A stretch of 64,000 nt of DNA from positions 21,455 to 85,454 of the forward strand of contig VSPE01000003.1 in NCBI GenBank assembly GCA_009775225.1, read 5' to 3'. This DNA comes from Muribaculaceae bacterium (GTDB lineage: Bacteria; Bacteroidota; Bacteroidia; Bacteroidales; Muribaculaceae). The notes beneath the pieces were generated by a model. It was given only the letters and a program-made list of their open reading frames with translations. It was not told where the DNA came from and did no database searches. This document shows positions 27,701-35,602 of the stretch, in pieces (the stretch's first letter is position 1; each line of letters begins with the position of its first letter). The position numbers were made by a program, and so were the translations under genes.

Positions 27701-29206
27701 TGGTCCGATGACCCGGCCAACAAATACCAGTTCGACTACGCATACGTGCGCGACTTCGACGTAGAGTCGTGCCGCACCGTAAACGAGACTTATGGCCGCG
27801 ACCTCACCCCGAGCGACCACATCCCCTTCAGCATCACCTGCTCCATAAAGGATGCCGCTTCGCGTAAGCGCTCCGACATCTTCGTCGCCGAATGCAGCGC
27901 AGCAGGCGGCGACGGCTCCGTAGGCAAGCCCTTCGCCTCTCTGGCCGAGGCGCTCGACGCCGCTCCCAAAGGCGCCGAGCTGCACCTTGCCGCAGGCAAC
28001 TACACCGTGCCGGCAGGCGGCTGCGTGCTGCATAAATCGCTCACCATACGCGGCGGCTACGATGCCTCCTTCTCGGCTGCCACGGGCCGCTCGATAATCG
28101 CAGGCGACGGCACTGCCCGACTTTTTGAGTTTACCGGCTCCAACTGGCTCGTGATGAGCGGATGCGACCTCACCGGCGGTGCAACCGACGGCGACGGCGG
28201 GGCCATCCTCGCACACGGCGGCATGCTCGACCTTGCCGACTGCACATTCCGAGGCAACACGGCACGTGCCGGCGCTGCCATAGCCACCGGCGCCGATATG
28301 CGCCTGGAGCGCTGCGGCTTCGCATCCAACACCGCGGCTGCCGACGGCGCCGCCATAATGTCGGCCGGCGGCGACCGCACATTCATCAGCGCATGCTCCT
28401 TCAGCGGCAACAGCGGCACATCGGCCATCGCCTTCGCCTCCACGGCCTCGGGCTCTCTGGCCACGATGGTGAACACCACCGTATGCGGCAACACCGGCGG
28501 CATACGCTCCTCGCTGCCCGACAACGGGCGCCTCAACATAGTCAACTGCACCGTAGCTCGCAACGAGGCCGCCGCAGCCATCGAGGCCACCGGAGGCGCC
28601 CTCAACCTCCACAACAATATCATAGTGGCCAACAGCGCCCTCGACGCCTCCAACACAGGCACGGGCAAGACAACCTCGGCATACAACGTCTACACCTCGG
28701 CCTCCGACATATCATTTGCCGCAGCCAAGGGCGACATCACCGCCACGACCCACGCCGCAGGCTTTGATGCCGCCGCAGCCATGCTCGGCGACCTCACTGA
28801 GGCGGGCACCACCTGCTGCCTTCCGCTAATCTCGCCCGTGTTCGACGGCAATGCCGTAAACGCCCTACCCTACCGAGAACTCAACGAGTATGCCATCACC
28901 ACCGACCTCGACGGCGACTTCCGCACCACCACCTTCACCTATCTTCTCACCGACCAGCTCGGCACGGAGCGCCCCGCCGACGGCACCGCTACCCGCGGCG
29001 CCTGTGAGTACTCCGCCACCGGCGCGGCCGACATCCCCGCAGCTCCCGCCGAGCTACTTGAAGACTGCCGCATAGTCGACCTGGCCGGCCGCACCATAGC
29101 CGTCCTCGGCACGGTAAGCCGCACCGAGGCTATGGCATACTCCGGCCTGCAGCCCGGCATATACATACTGTGCTGGCGCGGCGGAGCGGCAAAAATCAGA
29201 TATTGA
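24800..29206 (+). CDS. Giant secreted protein with two EEP nuclease/phosphatase domains and two beta-helix regions
   Basis: 1468 residues, signal peptide first. Order: EEP domain 1 (about 20-285; Glu65 in GINEMR, TGDHNS, His273 in SDHFPI), beta-helix 1 (about 288-750, starting FYVSATAGKGGDGS), EEP domain 2 (about 755-1020; Glu801 in GLTEVLD, VGDLNS, His1007 in SDHIPF), beta-helix 2 (about 1027-1395, starting FVAECSAAGGDGS), and a short tail with GLQPGIYILCWRGG. Both EEP copies keep the metal and catalytic residues. EEP enzymes cleave phosphodiesters or phosphomonoesters in DNA, inositol phosphates or lipids. The two halves read as an internal duplication. The 3' end overlaps the convergent sigma gene by 11 bases. 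Confidence 0.86.
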   Translation: MKRISLTLSALALACAAQAASLNVGCFNIRFQTASDQGDLDWNNRKEYVARTITEYGYDIVGINEMRVAQQLPDMKAMLPGYTFSGWGSESATDPYTGTFYAVLFRTDLFDLLDEGHFFLSKDTSRPKTCWDCSTNKRLTVWSKLRVRETGEILFYFLTHLDHSGSDARNEGARINLEKIREIAGHYPAIITGDHNSSAIRYPFYDLFTAYMDDARKVSATPFPWTKDGTLCKWDPENKDTTRLDYIWVQGASVNTYIHINETFGRGVTPSDHFPIMANITLEAYNPDHKFYVSATAGKGGDGSASSPFGSLREAVERTGRGDTVYVAAGDYSATDAGLDIPHSLTILGGYDSSFNQVEGLSRIDGKGNVPHVMTVQKGAALELSDFEIAGGKADGSASASTGAGIAALGARLDLRNVTVRDNYAKGNGAGVYAAGQLLCTGCRFERNTSDGYGGGFYTHYSGDKLWWRFCISGCHFADNEAAQGSAAFIGGFSKAFVGHNTFSGNKARQNGTLALAGATYESHTSLVNNTFYGNTVTATPGAINAVKGGSAVFAKLLSSSSVCFMGNTIVGNSSVCGDASSVPDDFRGGAVNIFSGTATFYGNIIGGNTTNAADGIADIVTDGSKVTTRYNAYAFTGDIDFQPNPTDITASSREAALQGLAAVYGATVADGRILAPLADEGYTFPVLPMVSNTYCGSTLGSMPFAIFSESYTNIDVDGNADFSDRLEYDQRGIKRHTDGTSSLGAYEYGERAVTSTPYVLGTYNVRIATDTEPGKAWNDRKEYVARTVTDADFDVVGLTEVLDGTQRTDLEALLPAYASEFHLVYSGGGKNQMNGVMWRADRFEALDRGMFYLSPDVTSSSIKFPGASQSRATVWVKLRDTSSDEVFYFFCCHLNRHEHAVAQKEGCRVIAQQIRSIAGDVPCVFVGDLNSLPGEPQVAGMLGTVMDCAQDIARIQPQEPLITLNFWSDDPANKYQFDYAYVRDFDVESCRTVNETYGRDLTPSDHIPFSITCSIKDAASRKRSDIFVAECSAAGGDGSVGKPFASLAEALDAAPKGAELHLAAGNYTVPAGGCVLHKSLTIRGGYDASFSAATGRSIIAGDGTARLFEFTGSNWLVMSGCDLTGGATDGDGGAILAHGGMLDLADCTFRGNTARAGAAIATGADMRLERCGFASNTAAADGAAIMSAGGDRTFISACSFSGNSGTSAIAFASTASGSLATMVNTTVCGNTGGIRSSLPDNGRLNIVNCTVARNEAAAAIEATGGALNLHNNIIVANSALDASNTGTGKTTSAYNVYTSASDISFAAAKGDITATTHAAGFDAAAAMLGDLTEAGTTCCLPLISPVFDGNAVNALPYRELNEYAITTDLDGDFRTTTFTYLLTDQLGTERPADGTATRGACEYSATGAADIPAAPAELLEDCRIVDLAGRTIAVLGTVSRTEAMAYSGLQPGIYILCWRGGAAKIRY

Positions 29207-29774
29207 AGAAAACCGTCAGAAAGAACAGGAAGGGAGACAGCCGCGAGCGCAAATCGCGCAGCGCAAGCTCAATGTGCTTCTCCACTGTGCGTACCGACAG
29301 GCCGGTGCGTCCGGCTATCTCCTTTGCTGTCATATACTCGAAACGGCTCATGCGGAATATGTCGCGGCGCCGCGGAGGCAGCTCCTCGATGGCATCATCA
29401 AGAGCCTTCTGCAACTCGGCCTGACGGAAAGCCTCCTCTATACCGGCATCGGCTATGTCAGGCAGGTTCTGGGCGCTAAGGCGCTCCGCGAGGCGCGTAC
29501 GCTTAGAGCGGAAGTAATTCAGCACCTCGTACTTCACAAGCACATAAATATATACATACAGCGACTCGTCTTCCTTCAGGGTAGCCCGGCGCAGCCACAC
29601 CTTCATCATCACATTCTGAACCACATCCTCGGCAACCCACTCATCTTTCACCAGACCGAGTGCAAGGCCGTAAAATCGCGGATAATAGCGCATAAACATC
29701 TGCTCGAAAGCCTTGATGCTTCCGTTGCAAATGCCCCTTGTCAGGGAGCGGTCAGTGTCAGAATGATGTTTCAT
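29196..29774 (-). CDS. ECF-type RNA polymerase sigma-70 factor
   Basis: 192 residues. Region 2 is visible in AFEQMFMRYYPRFYGLA, EWVAEDVVQNVMMKVW and VLVKYEVLNYFRSKR; region 4 in LPPRRRDIFRMSRFEYMTAKEIAGRTGLSVRTVEKHI reads as a helix-turn-helix (split over residues about 135-172). This is the sigma type that pairs with FecR anti-sigma factors in Bacteroidetes PULs. It lies on the opposite strand, convergent with and overlapping the end of the second PUL, while the only FecR gene is about 15 kb away. The hydrophobic C-terminal end (FLFFLTVFF) is unusual for a soluble sigma factor. Partnership with FecR at 13313 is inferred. Confidence 0.93.
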   Translation of the reverse strand: MKHHSDTDRSLTRGICNGSIKAFEQMFMRYYPRFYGLALGLVKDEWVAEDVVQNVMMKVWLRRATLKEDESLYVYIYVLVKYEVLNYFRSKRTRLAERLSAQNLPDIADAGIEEAFRQAELQKALDDAIEELPPRRRDIFRMSRFEYMTAKEIAGRTGLSVRTVEKHIELALRDLRSRLSPFLFFLTVFFNI

Positions 29775-29862
29775 AGACAGTTTTTCACGGGTATGACGGT
29801 TGCAAATTCTATATTAGACGCTATTGAGCCCCAAAAGTACGTAATAAACAATCATACTGCAA

Positions 29863-30786
29863 ATGAAAATAAAAATCGTATCAGCACTCCTCCTGGCGGC
29901 AGCCGCGCACACCGCGCAGGCAAGCTCTTTAGTCACCGACTCGGCAGCGAGCGGCCACACGGCAGGCATCGCCGTCATGTCGTTCAACATCCGCTTCAAC
30001 AATCCCCTCGACACCCTCGACACCGCGTGGGAGGCACGCCGCGAGAGTTGCGCCCGCCTCATACGCCTCACCGGGCCTGACGTGGTAGGCATACAGGAGC
30101 CTCGCGAAATTCAGAAAGAATACCTCATGCAGATGCTCCCCGAGTACGCAAGCCACACCATAGCACCCTCCGACACCCTCCCGGAGAAACACACCGGACA
30201 CGGACTGCTGCTATACCGCAAAGACCGCTACGACCTACTCGACAGGGGCTTCTTCTGGCTCAGCGCCACGCCATGCCGACAGTCGCAGCCCTGGGACTCT
30301 ACCGACCGCCACTACCGCGTGGCTATATGGGTGCACCTGCGCGACCGCGATAGTGGAAAAGACTTCTTCGCACTCACCACACACTTCCCCTACAAGAAAG
30401 CGCCCGTCGACACCGAAGTGAGAGCACGGTGCGCGGCACTAATCGTAGAGCGCATGAAAGAGACAGCAGGCCCCGACGCCACAATATTCATAACCGGCGA
30501 CATGAATGCAAGCCCCGTGGCAGGAGAACCCGATGCCCCCGGCTCGCGCAGCCTCGCGCCATTCTTCGACTGGATGAAAGCGGCTCGCGACACCTCAGTG
30601 CTCACCGACGACCTCTCAAGCTTCAACGGCTTCGGGCGCGTAGCTCCGGGCACAAAAGGCAAAATCCTCGACCACATATTCTACCGCAACGCACGCCCCC
30701 TCGTATTCACCACTCTCGACAAGCCAGACTTCGGCGTACGCTGGAACTCCGACCACTTCCCCATACTCACCACCTTCACATACTGA
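29863..30786 (+). CDS. Secreted endonuclease/exonuclease/phosphatase (EEP) family protein
   Basis: 307 residues with a signal peptide (ALLLAAAAHTAQASS). The EEP fold is clear: VMSFNIRFNNPLD, catalytic Glu in VVGIQEPRE, ALTTHFPYKK, TGDMNASP and the final SDHFPILTTF. Single-domain proteins of this kind are common in Bacteroidetes PULs, where they probably act as phosphodiesterases or phosphatases outside the cytoplasm. It is divergent from the sigma gene with an 88-base gap that should hold promoters for both. It shares overall motif wording with the EEP domains of the preceding giant protein. Confidence 0.9.
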   Translation: MKIKIVSALLLAAAAHTAQASSLVTDSAASGHTAGIAVMSFNIRFNNPLDTLDTAWEARRESCARLIRLTGPDVVGIQEPREIQKEYLMQMLPEYASHTIAPSDTLPEKHTGHGLLLYRKDRYDLLDRGFFWLSATPCRQSQPWDSTDRHYRVAIWVHLRDRDSGKDFFALTTHFPYKKAPVDTEVRARCAALIVERMKETAGPDATIFITGDMNASPVAGEPDAPGSRSLAPFFDWMKAARDTSVLTDDLSSFNGFGRVAPGTKGKILDHIFYRNARPLVFTTLDKPDFGVRWNSDHFPILTTFTY

Positions 30787-30837
30787 TAAAGAAAAGCCCG
30801 GCCTTAACTCTTCTGATTTTTTCCAAAAAGGAAAAAA

Positions 30838-31794
30838 TCAGAAGACAAGTTCCACGTTGTCAACCCAGAAAGTGGCGCCGGGCGTGCCGGTATACGGCTC
30901 GCCGCTCCCCGACGAGAACATCACCATAAGATGCGTAGGTGTGGCCTCGGCACTATCCCAGCCCACCTCGCGCACAGGCACCATTTTGCCTTTGGAGTTT
31001 GCCGCGTAATAGCTCTTCTTCTCGGGAATTAGGCCCATAGAAACGGTGTAGCCCTTCTCGCCGGAGATGTCGCCGTAGCGAACGGCAAGGCAATGGTCGT
31101 TGACCCACGTCTTGGTGGAGCGTCCGAGCAGCTCGCGGCCTGTACCAACACGCTTGGCGTATATGTTGCCGTCGGCATCCTCCCAGCGGCGTTGCAGATA
31201 TATGAATACCTCTGCCCTGTCGCTCCCGGCAATGGTTCGCTTCTTGCCGAAACCGCTCGAATACACCATATTGCCGGCAGGAATAGAGAGCTTATAGTCG
31301 TAGCGGAGAGCTTTCGGGCGCTTGGTGTAGGGAATACCCATTTCCATTTTGGAGTAAGGGTTGGAGGTCGACTTCACCGGCTCCAGCATACGGCCCAAAA
31401 ATACCGTGCCTGCCACAAGCACATCGATATCGACAATACCAAGGGCCTTGCAGTTCTCCATCATCGTGGTAAGGCGCGCACAGCGATTTCCGCCGGAGCG
31501 CACGTCGGGGAACACGGCATTACTCACTTTAGTTATGCCGCACACCTTGGCCATAACGTTCGACGAAGCCCAGGGTGAGCCTCCGGCATTGGTATAGGCC
31601 TTGTCGCCGTCGACAGTAGTGTTTGGGCCAATAGCATAGCACTGCTTCTCATTGCCGCCGAGTACGCGGCTCTCCTTGATATTGCGCGTTACCCACGAGT
31701 TGAAGTCGCCGTAGGGCAGCATCTCCACCTTCTGAGCCACAGCCACGGGCATCAGCAGCATTAATGCGAGAATATATATCAGAGTCCTTTTCAT
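30838..31794 (-). CDS. Secreted PCMD-like putative glycan-metabolism protein
   Basis: 318 residues from the ATG at 31794, which is followed by a signal peptide (RTLIYILALMLLMPVAVAQ); the longer frame to 31857 adds an unlikely N-terminus. The sequence is beta-rich, with GDFNSWVTRNIKES at the start and TPTHLMVMFSSGSG then ATFWVDNVELVF at the end, which resembles the PCMD (putative carbohydrate metabolism, PF13201) family. The typical end strand of this family sits against a ligand-binding face, but no function has been assigned. It is convergent with the EEP gene at 29863 and divergent from that at 31991. Confidence 0.66.
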   Translation of the reverse strand: MKRTLIYILALMLLMPVAVAQKVEMLPYGDFNSWVTRNIKESRVLGGNEKQCYAIGPNTTVDGDKAYTNAGGSPWASSNVMAKVCGITKVSNAVFPDVRSGGNRCARLTTMMENCKALGIVDIDVLVAGTVFLGRMLEPVKSTSNPYSKMEMGIPYTKRPKALRYDYKLSIPAGNMVYSSGFGKKRTIAGSDRAEVFIYLQRRWEDADGNIYAKRVGTGRELLGRSTKTWVNDHCLAVRYGDISGEKGYTVSMGLIPEKKSYYAANSKGKMVPVREVGWDSAEATPTHLMVMFSSGSGEPYTGTPGATFWVDNVELVF

Positions 31795-31942
31795 CGATTG
31801 TACCTTTTTAGAGGAAGTTATAAAACTAATACAGCGGAGCTTATAAAAGATGAACACCCCGAAAGTGCCGCAGGTTCACAGGCCCATTCCTTATTTCTCA
31901 ACAATTTAACATATAGCCGCTTGCCATATCGGAAATAATATG

Positions 31943-31950
31943 TAACTTTG
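31943..31950 (+). promoter_or_regulatory. Bacteroidetes promoter for the EEP gene at 31991
   Basis: TAACTTTG followed by CC at 31943-31950 is a good -7 element. CTTG at 31920-31923 lies 19 bases upstream and can serve as the -33 element. The start codon is 41 bases downstream. Confidence 0.62.
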
Positions 31951-31990
31951 CCAAACTCAATAACCCGTTAGAGAACCAAAGGTTCGTTAC

Positions 31991-33043
31991 ATGAAAAAGA
32001 CATTCATTCTCGCCTTGATGGCATTTATGCTGGTGACGCTTGCTGCGCCGCTCGCATCAGCCCAGTCTAACCGCAAAGTGCAGGTTGCAGGCATAGCCTT
32101 CTACAACTGGGAAAACCTCTTCGACACTATCCCCAACAACCCCGAAGGCCGCGACCTTGAGTTCACTCCCCAGGGACCGCGCCAGTGGGACGGCCGCAAA
32201 TATTGGGAAAAGGTGGGCAACCTCGCATACGCCATTTCGCAGTTTGCCACAAAGACCACACCCATAGGCCCCGCCATTATCGGCGTATCGGAAATTGAGA
32301 ACCGCTCCGTGATGGAAGACGTGGCAAACCACCCCGACATCCGCAAATGGAACCTACAGGTAGTGCACCACGACAGCCCCGACGCACGCGGCGTCGACGT
32401 GGGGCTCCTGTACAACCCACGCTACTTCAAGCTCGAGAACGTGACCAACCACCGCCTCACCGCCGTGCCTTTCCGCACCCGCGACCAGATGTGTGTAGTA
32501 GGCTCGCTCCTGGGCCAGCGCATAGCAGTGATAGTAAACCACTGGCCCTCACGCATCGGCGGCCAGCAGAAATCGGAACCCAACCGCATGGCAGCGGCCG
32601 CCCTCAGCAAAAGCATTGCCGACTCGCTCTGGAACGTTGACCCCGAAATAGGCGTAATCATAATGGGCGACCTTAACGACGACCCCATGGATAAATCGTG
32701 CGCCGAAGTATTAGGTGCCCGCAAAAGCCCCAAAGGGGTCGAGGCTCACGGCTTCTTCAACCCCTTCTGGAGCAAGCTCGACAGCGGCGTCGGTACTCTC
32801 GCATACAAAAGCTCGTGGAACCTCTTCGACCAGATTATTCTCTCAGGCAACCTCGTAAACACCGACTCCGACAACCAATGGAAGTTCTTTGAAGCCAAAG
32901 TGCTCAACTTCGACTTCCTCAAAGACACAGAAGGAAACCGTCAGGGATACCCCAAACGAACATACTCGGCAGGCTCATACCTCGGCGGATATTCCGACCA
33001 CTTCCCCACCGAAGTATTCCTCAGGCGATACGTCGGCAAATAA
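31991..33043 (+). CDS. Secreted EEP-family nuclease/phosphatase
   Basis: 350 residues with a signal peptide (ALMAFMLVTLAAPLASAQ). Motifs: FYNWENLFDT at the start, catalytic Glu in IIGVSEIENRSV, VNHWPSR, MGDLNDDPMD and SDHFPTEVFL. This belongs to a different EEP subgroup from the PUL copies (the NWENLFDT type, widespread in Bacteroidetes). It has its own promoter and its own terminator, so it is a monocistronic unit next to, not within, the second PUL. Likely an exported nuclease or phosphatase; the substrate cannot be read from sequence. Confidence 0.9.
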   Translation: MKKTFILALMAFMLVTLAAPLASAQSNRKVQVAGIAFYNWENLFDTIPNNPEGRDLEFTPQGPRQWDGRKYWEKVGNLAYAISQFATKTTPIGPAIIGVSEIENRSVMEDVANHPDIRKWNLQVVHHDSPDARGVDVGLLYNPRYFKLENVTNHRLTAVPFRTRDQMCVVGSLLGQRIAVIVNHWPSRIGGQQKSEPNRMAAAALSKSIADSLWNVDPEIGVIIMGDLNDDPMDKSCAEVLGARKSPKGVEAHGFFNPFWSKLDSGVGTLAYKSSWNLFDQIILSGNLVNTDSDNQWKFFEAKVLNFDFLKDTEGNRQGYPKRTYSAGSYLGGYSDHFPTEVFLRRYVGK

Positions 33044-33060
33044 GCCGCAGAAACGATATA

Positions 33061-33105
33061 TTCGGGAGTGGCCGACATTAAAGTCAGAGGCTCTCCCGAG
33101 TTTTT
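33061..33105 (+). terminator. Rho-independent terminator of the 31991 EEP gene
   Basis: TCGGGAG (33062-33068) pairs with CTCCCGA (33093-33099), followed by G and five T. It begins 18 bases after the stop codon. Confidence 0.72.
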
Positions 33106-33107
33106 AT

Positions 33108-33115
33108 CCCCCCCC
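33108..33115 (+). repeat. C8 homopolymer upstream of the gene at 33146
   Basis: Eight cytosines lie 30 bases before the start codon, just behind the terminator of the preceding gene. Tracts of this length can slip in replication; the position is in the likely leader or promoter. Confidence 0.6.
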
Positions 33116-33145
33116 GATATTCTTTAACCACCAAAATAAATTTGT

Positions 33146-34423
33146 ATGAAAAAACTTTTACTCACTCTCGCAAGTGCTGTTGCACTCGCTTTCAGCGCCA
33201 GTGCCGCTGAGACGACCGTGGTAGACTTCGCCAACGGAACTTCTTTTAAAGGAGCAGAGAACACAACGCAGACTATCGACGGCGTAGAGTTCACCTTCCT
33301 GACCGCAAACGCATACATCAGCACCGGCTACAACAATGCCCCCAACTATCTGATGATGAAATACGCCGAACCCCGCGGTGCTTTCCAGTTCTCGCTCCCC
33401 TTCGACTGCTCCAAGATTGTAGTCACCACCACCGCCTCGCCTTCCACAAGCGCAGACAACAAAGTGACACTCTATGCTAACGATGTGGCAGTACTCGAGC
33501 AGTCAATCAACAAAGCCAACTCCGACTTCACCTTCGACCTCGGCGAAAACACCGCCGCGGGCACTGTCTACAAGTTCGTAGCCACCGGCAAGAAAAACTC
33601 GCAGATGGCCAAGCTCACATTCTACCCCGTCACCGACGAACCCTCGCTCTCAATCGACGACAAGCTCCTCAGCTTCGCGACCGGCCTCAATGGCGAGCAG
33701 ACACTCTCCTTCAAGGTGAACTGCAGCAACATCACCGATGCCATCACCGTAACTTCGAGCAACCCCGCCTTCACTCCCGTGAAAGCATCCGTTACCGCCG
33801 ATGAAGCAGCCGAAGGCATCGAAATTCTATTCAAGGGCACTTCCACCGAAATCCTCGAAGGCTCCGTTACCGTATCGGCCAACGGTACAAGCGCCGAGAT
33901 TGATGTAGAAGGTTTTGCCGTAGCTCACGCAGGCACCGAGAGCGACCCCCTCACCGTTTCCGACGTCCTCGCAATGAACAACGCCAATGACGGAACCTTC
34001 TATATAAAAGGCACCGTAGGCAAGTTCTGCGCCGCCAACGCCAAAGACGGCATGGTAACCGAGGTTGCCGACGCCACCAAGAACGTCAAGAGCAACATCA
34101 TCCTCAAGGAAGGCGACAAGATGATTGGCGTTGCACTCCCCGTCGGTGAGACCCGCGACATGCTCAACATCGTCGACAACCCCTCCGTTGCAGGCAAGAC
34201 TATCGTTATCTCCGGCTCTCTCGAAGCATACTTCAGCGCTCCCGGCGTTAAGAACACACAGTATGTATCAGGCCTCGACGAAAGCGGCATCGACAACATC
34301 ACAGCCGACAGCAACGCACCCGCCGAGTACTATAACCTCCAGGGCGTACGCGTAGCCAACCCCGAAGCTGGCCTCTACATCCGCCGTCAGGGCAACAACG
34401 TTACCAAAGTATACGTGAAATAA
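33146..34423 (+). CDS. Secreted protein with OB-fold-like domain and type IX-like tail
   Basis: 425 residues with a signal peptide (LLTLASAVALAFSASAA). The first part (about 22-150) is a beta-sandwich-like region. A second beta domain (about 165-265) starts SLSIDDKLLSFATGLNG and reads like a BACON/Ig-type repeat. Then GTESDPLTVSDVLAMNN begins an OB-fold-like region similar to DUF6359-type domains of Bacteroidales surface proteins. The end, YNLQGVRVANPEAGLYI with terminal VTKVYVK, is a short sorting-type tail. No enzyme motif was found, so a binding role at the cell surface is more likely. A strong terminator follows. Confidence 0.66.
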   Translation: MKKLLLTLASAVALAFSASAAETTVVDFANGTSFKGAENTTQTIDGVEFTFLTANAYISTGYNNAPNYLMMKYAEPRGAFQFSLPFDCSKIVVTTTASPSTSADNKVTLYANDVAVLEQSINKANSDFTFDLGENTAAGTVYKFVATGKKNSQMAKLTFYPVTDEPSLSIDDKLLSFATGLNGEQTLSFKVNCSNITDAITVTSSNPAFTPVKASVTADEAAEGIEILFKGTSTEILEGSVTVSANGTSAEIDVEGFAVAHAGTESDPLTVSDVLAMNNANDGTFYIKGTVGKFCAANAKDGMVTEVADATKNVKSNIILKEGDKMIGVALPVGETRDMLNIVDNPSVAGKTIVISGSLEAYFSAPGVKNTQYVSGLDESGIDNITADSNAPAEYYNLQGVRVANPEAGLYIRRQGNNVTKVYVK

Positions 34424-34446
34424 ATAATACGTAACCGCATTTCCGG

Positions 34447-34480
34447 CCCGGGCCTGCATCAAGCAAGCCCGGGTTTTTTT
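34447..34480 (+). terminator. Strong rho-independent terminator
   Basis: CCCGGGC (34447-34453) pairs with GCCCGGG (34467-34473) and is followed directly by seven T (34474-34480). Confidence 0.88.
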
Positions 34481-34589
34481 ATGAAAACCAGGACAACAGG
34501 CGGCAAAAAAACATAGCTCCGGCATCCAATTAGCCTACACCAGCCCCTGTCAAAAAATAATTTTATTTTTAATTTCCGCGGGAAAACCG

Positions 34590-34597
34590 TAATTTTG
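34590..34597 (+). promoter_or_regulatory. Bacteroidetes -7 promoter box of nadA
   Basis: TAATTTTG followed by CA, 28 bases before the ATG at 34625. It overlaps the TTG at 34595, so that codon would lie upstream of the transcription start and cannot be the translation start. Confidence 0.6.
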
Positions 34598-34624
34598 CAC
34601 TATCAAAAATTTTTGAACCCATAT

Positions 34625-35590
34625 ATGGATTGCAGCACACAGTGCAAAGACGCTTCGGGCGAAAGCCTTAAGGAGCAGATTTTGCGTCTAAAAAAAGATA
34701 AACAAGCCATAATCCTGGCACACTACTACGTAGACGGCGACATACAGGATATAGCCGATTTCGTAGGCGACTCACTCGCGCTGGCTCAGAAAGCAGCAGC
34801 AGCCTCAGAAGGCGCCCGCATAGTAGTGATGTGCGGAGTAAACTTCATGGGCGAGACCGTAAAGGCCCTATGCCCCGATAAAAAAGTACTCGTGCCCGAC
34901 ACCGCTGCCGGATGCTCTCTCGCCGACAGCTGCCCCGCCGACGACTTCGCCCGCTTCATAGCCGAACACCCCGGCCACACCGTAATATCATACGTAAACA
35001 CCACCGCCGAGGTAAAGGCTCTCTCCGACGTGCTGGTCACCTCAGGCAACGCCCGCCGCATTGTGGAGAGCTTCCCCGCCGACGCCAAAATAATCTTCGG
35101 CCCCGACCGCAACCTCGGAGCCTATCTCAACGCCGTGACAGGCCGCGAAATGGTACTGTGGGACGGTGCGTGCCATGTGCATGAGCGCTTCTCGGCCGAA
35201 AGCATAGCGCGCCTCAAGGCCGGGCACCCCGATGCTCCCGTGCTCGTACACCCCGAGTGCAAGCGCCCCGTGGTACTCCTGGCCGACAAGGTTGGCTCCA
35301 CGGCGGCACTCCTCGACTACGCCCTCGCCAGCGACGCCAAAGAATTCATCGTAGCCACCGAGAGCGGCATACTGCACCAAATGCGCAAGGCCGCCCCGAA
35401 CAAGACATTCATACCCGCGCCGCCAGCCGACAGCACTTGCGCCTGCAACGACTGCGCATACATGAAGCTCAATACCCTCGCCAAGCTGCGCGACTGCCTC
35501 GCCGACGAAGCTCCCGAGGTGTCGCTCGACCCCGAACTAGCACAGAAAGCTCTCCGCCCCATAAACCGCATGCTCGAACTAAGCCGATAA
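34625..35590 (+). CDS. nadA: Quinolinate synthase A
   Basis: 321 residues from ATG 34625. NadA condenses iminoaspartate and dihydroxyacetone phosphate to quinolinate in NAD synthesis and carries an oxygen-sensitive [4Fe-4S] cluster. The three expected cluster cysteines are Cys70 (VMCGVNFMGETVK), Cys183 (WDGACHVHE) and Cys277 (the last of CACNDCAYM). LAHYYVDGDIQDIADFVGDS is the conserved first domain motif. A TTG-initiated frame from 34595 was set aside because a promoter box covers it. nadB and nadC are not in the window. leuS starts 12 bases after the stop and may be cotranscribed. Confidence 0.97.
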   Translation: MDCSTQCKDASGESLKEQILRLKKDKQAIILAHYYVDGDIQDIADFVGDSLALAQKAAAASEGARIVVMCGVNFMGETVKALCPDKKVLVPDTAAGCSLADSCPADDFARFIAEHPGHTVISYVNTTAEVKALSDVLVTSGNARRIVESFPADAKIIFGPDRNLGAYLNAVTGREMVLWDGACHVHERFSAESIARLKAGHPDAPVLVHPECKRPVVLLADKVGSTAALLDYALASDAKEFIVATESGILHQMRKAAPNKTFIPAPPADSTCACNDCAYMKLNTLAKLRDCLADEAPEVSLDPELAQKALRPINRMLELSR

Positions 35591-35602
35591 ACCCCTCCCG
35601 CA

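Noticed and set aside
33137..33144. TAAATTTG resembling a -7 promoter box
   Set aside because: It ends one base before the ATG at 33146, so transcription would start inside the gene.
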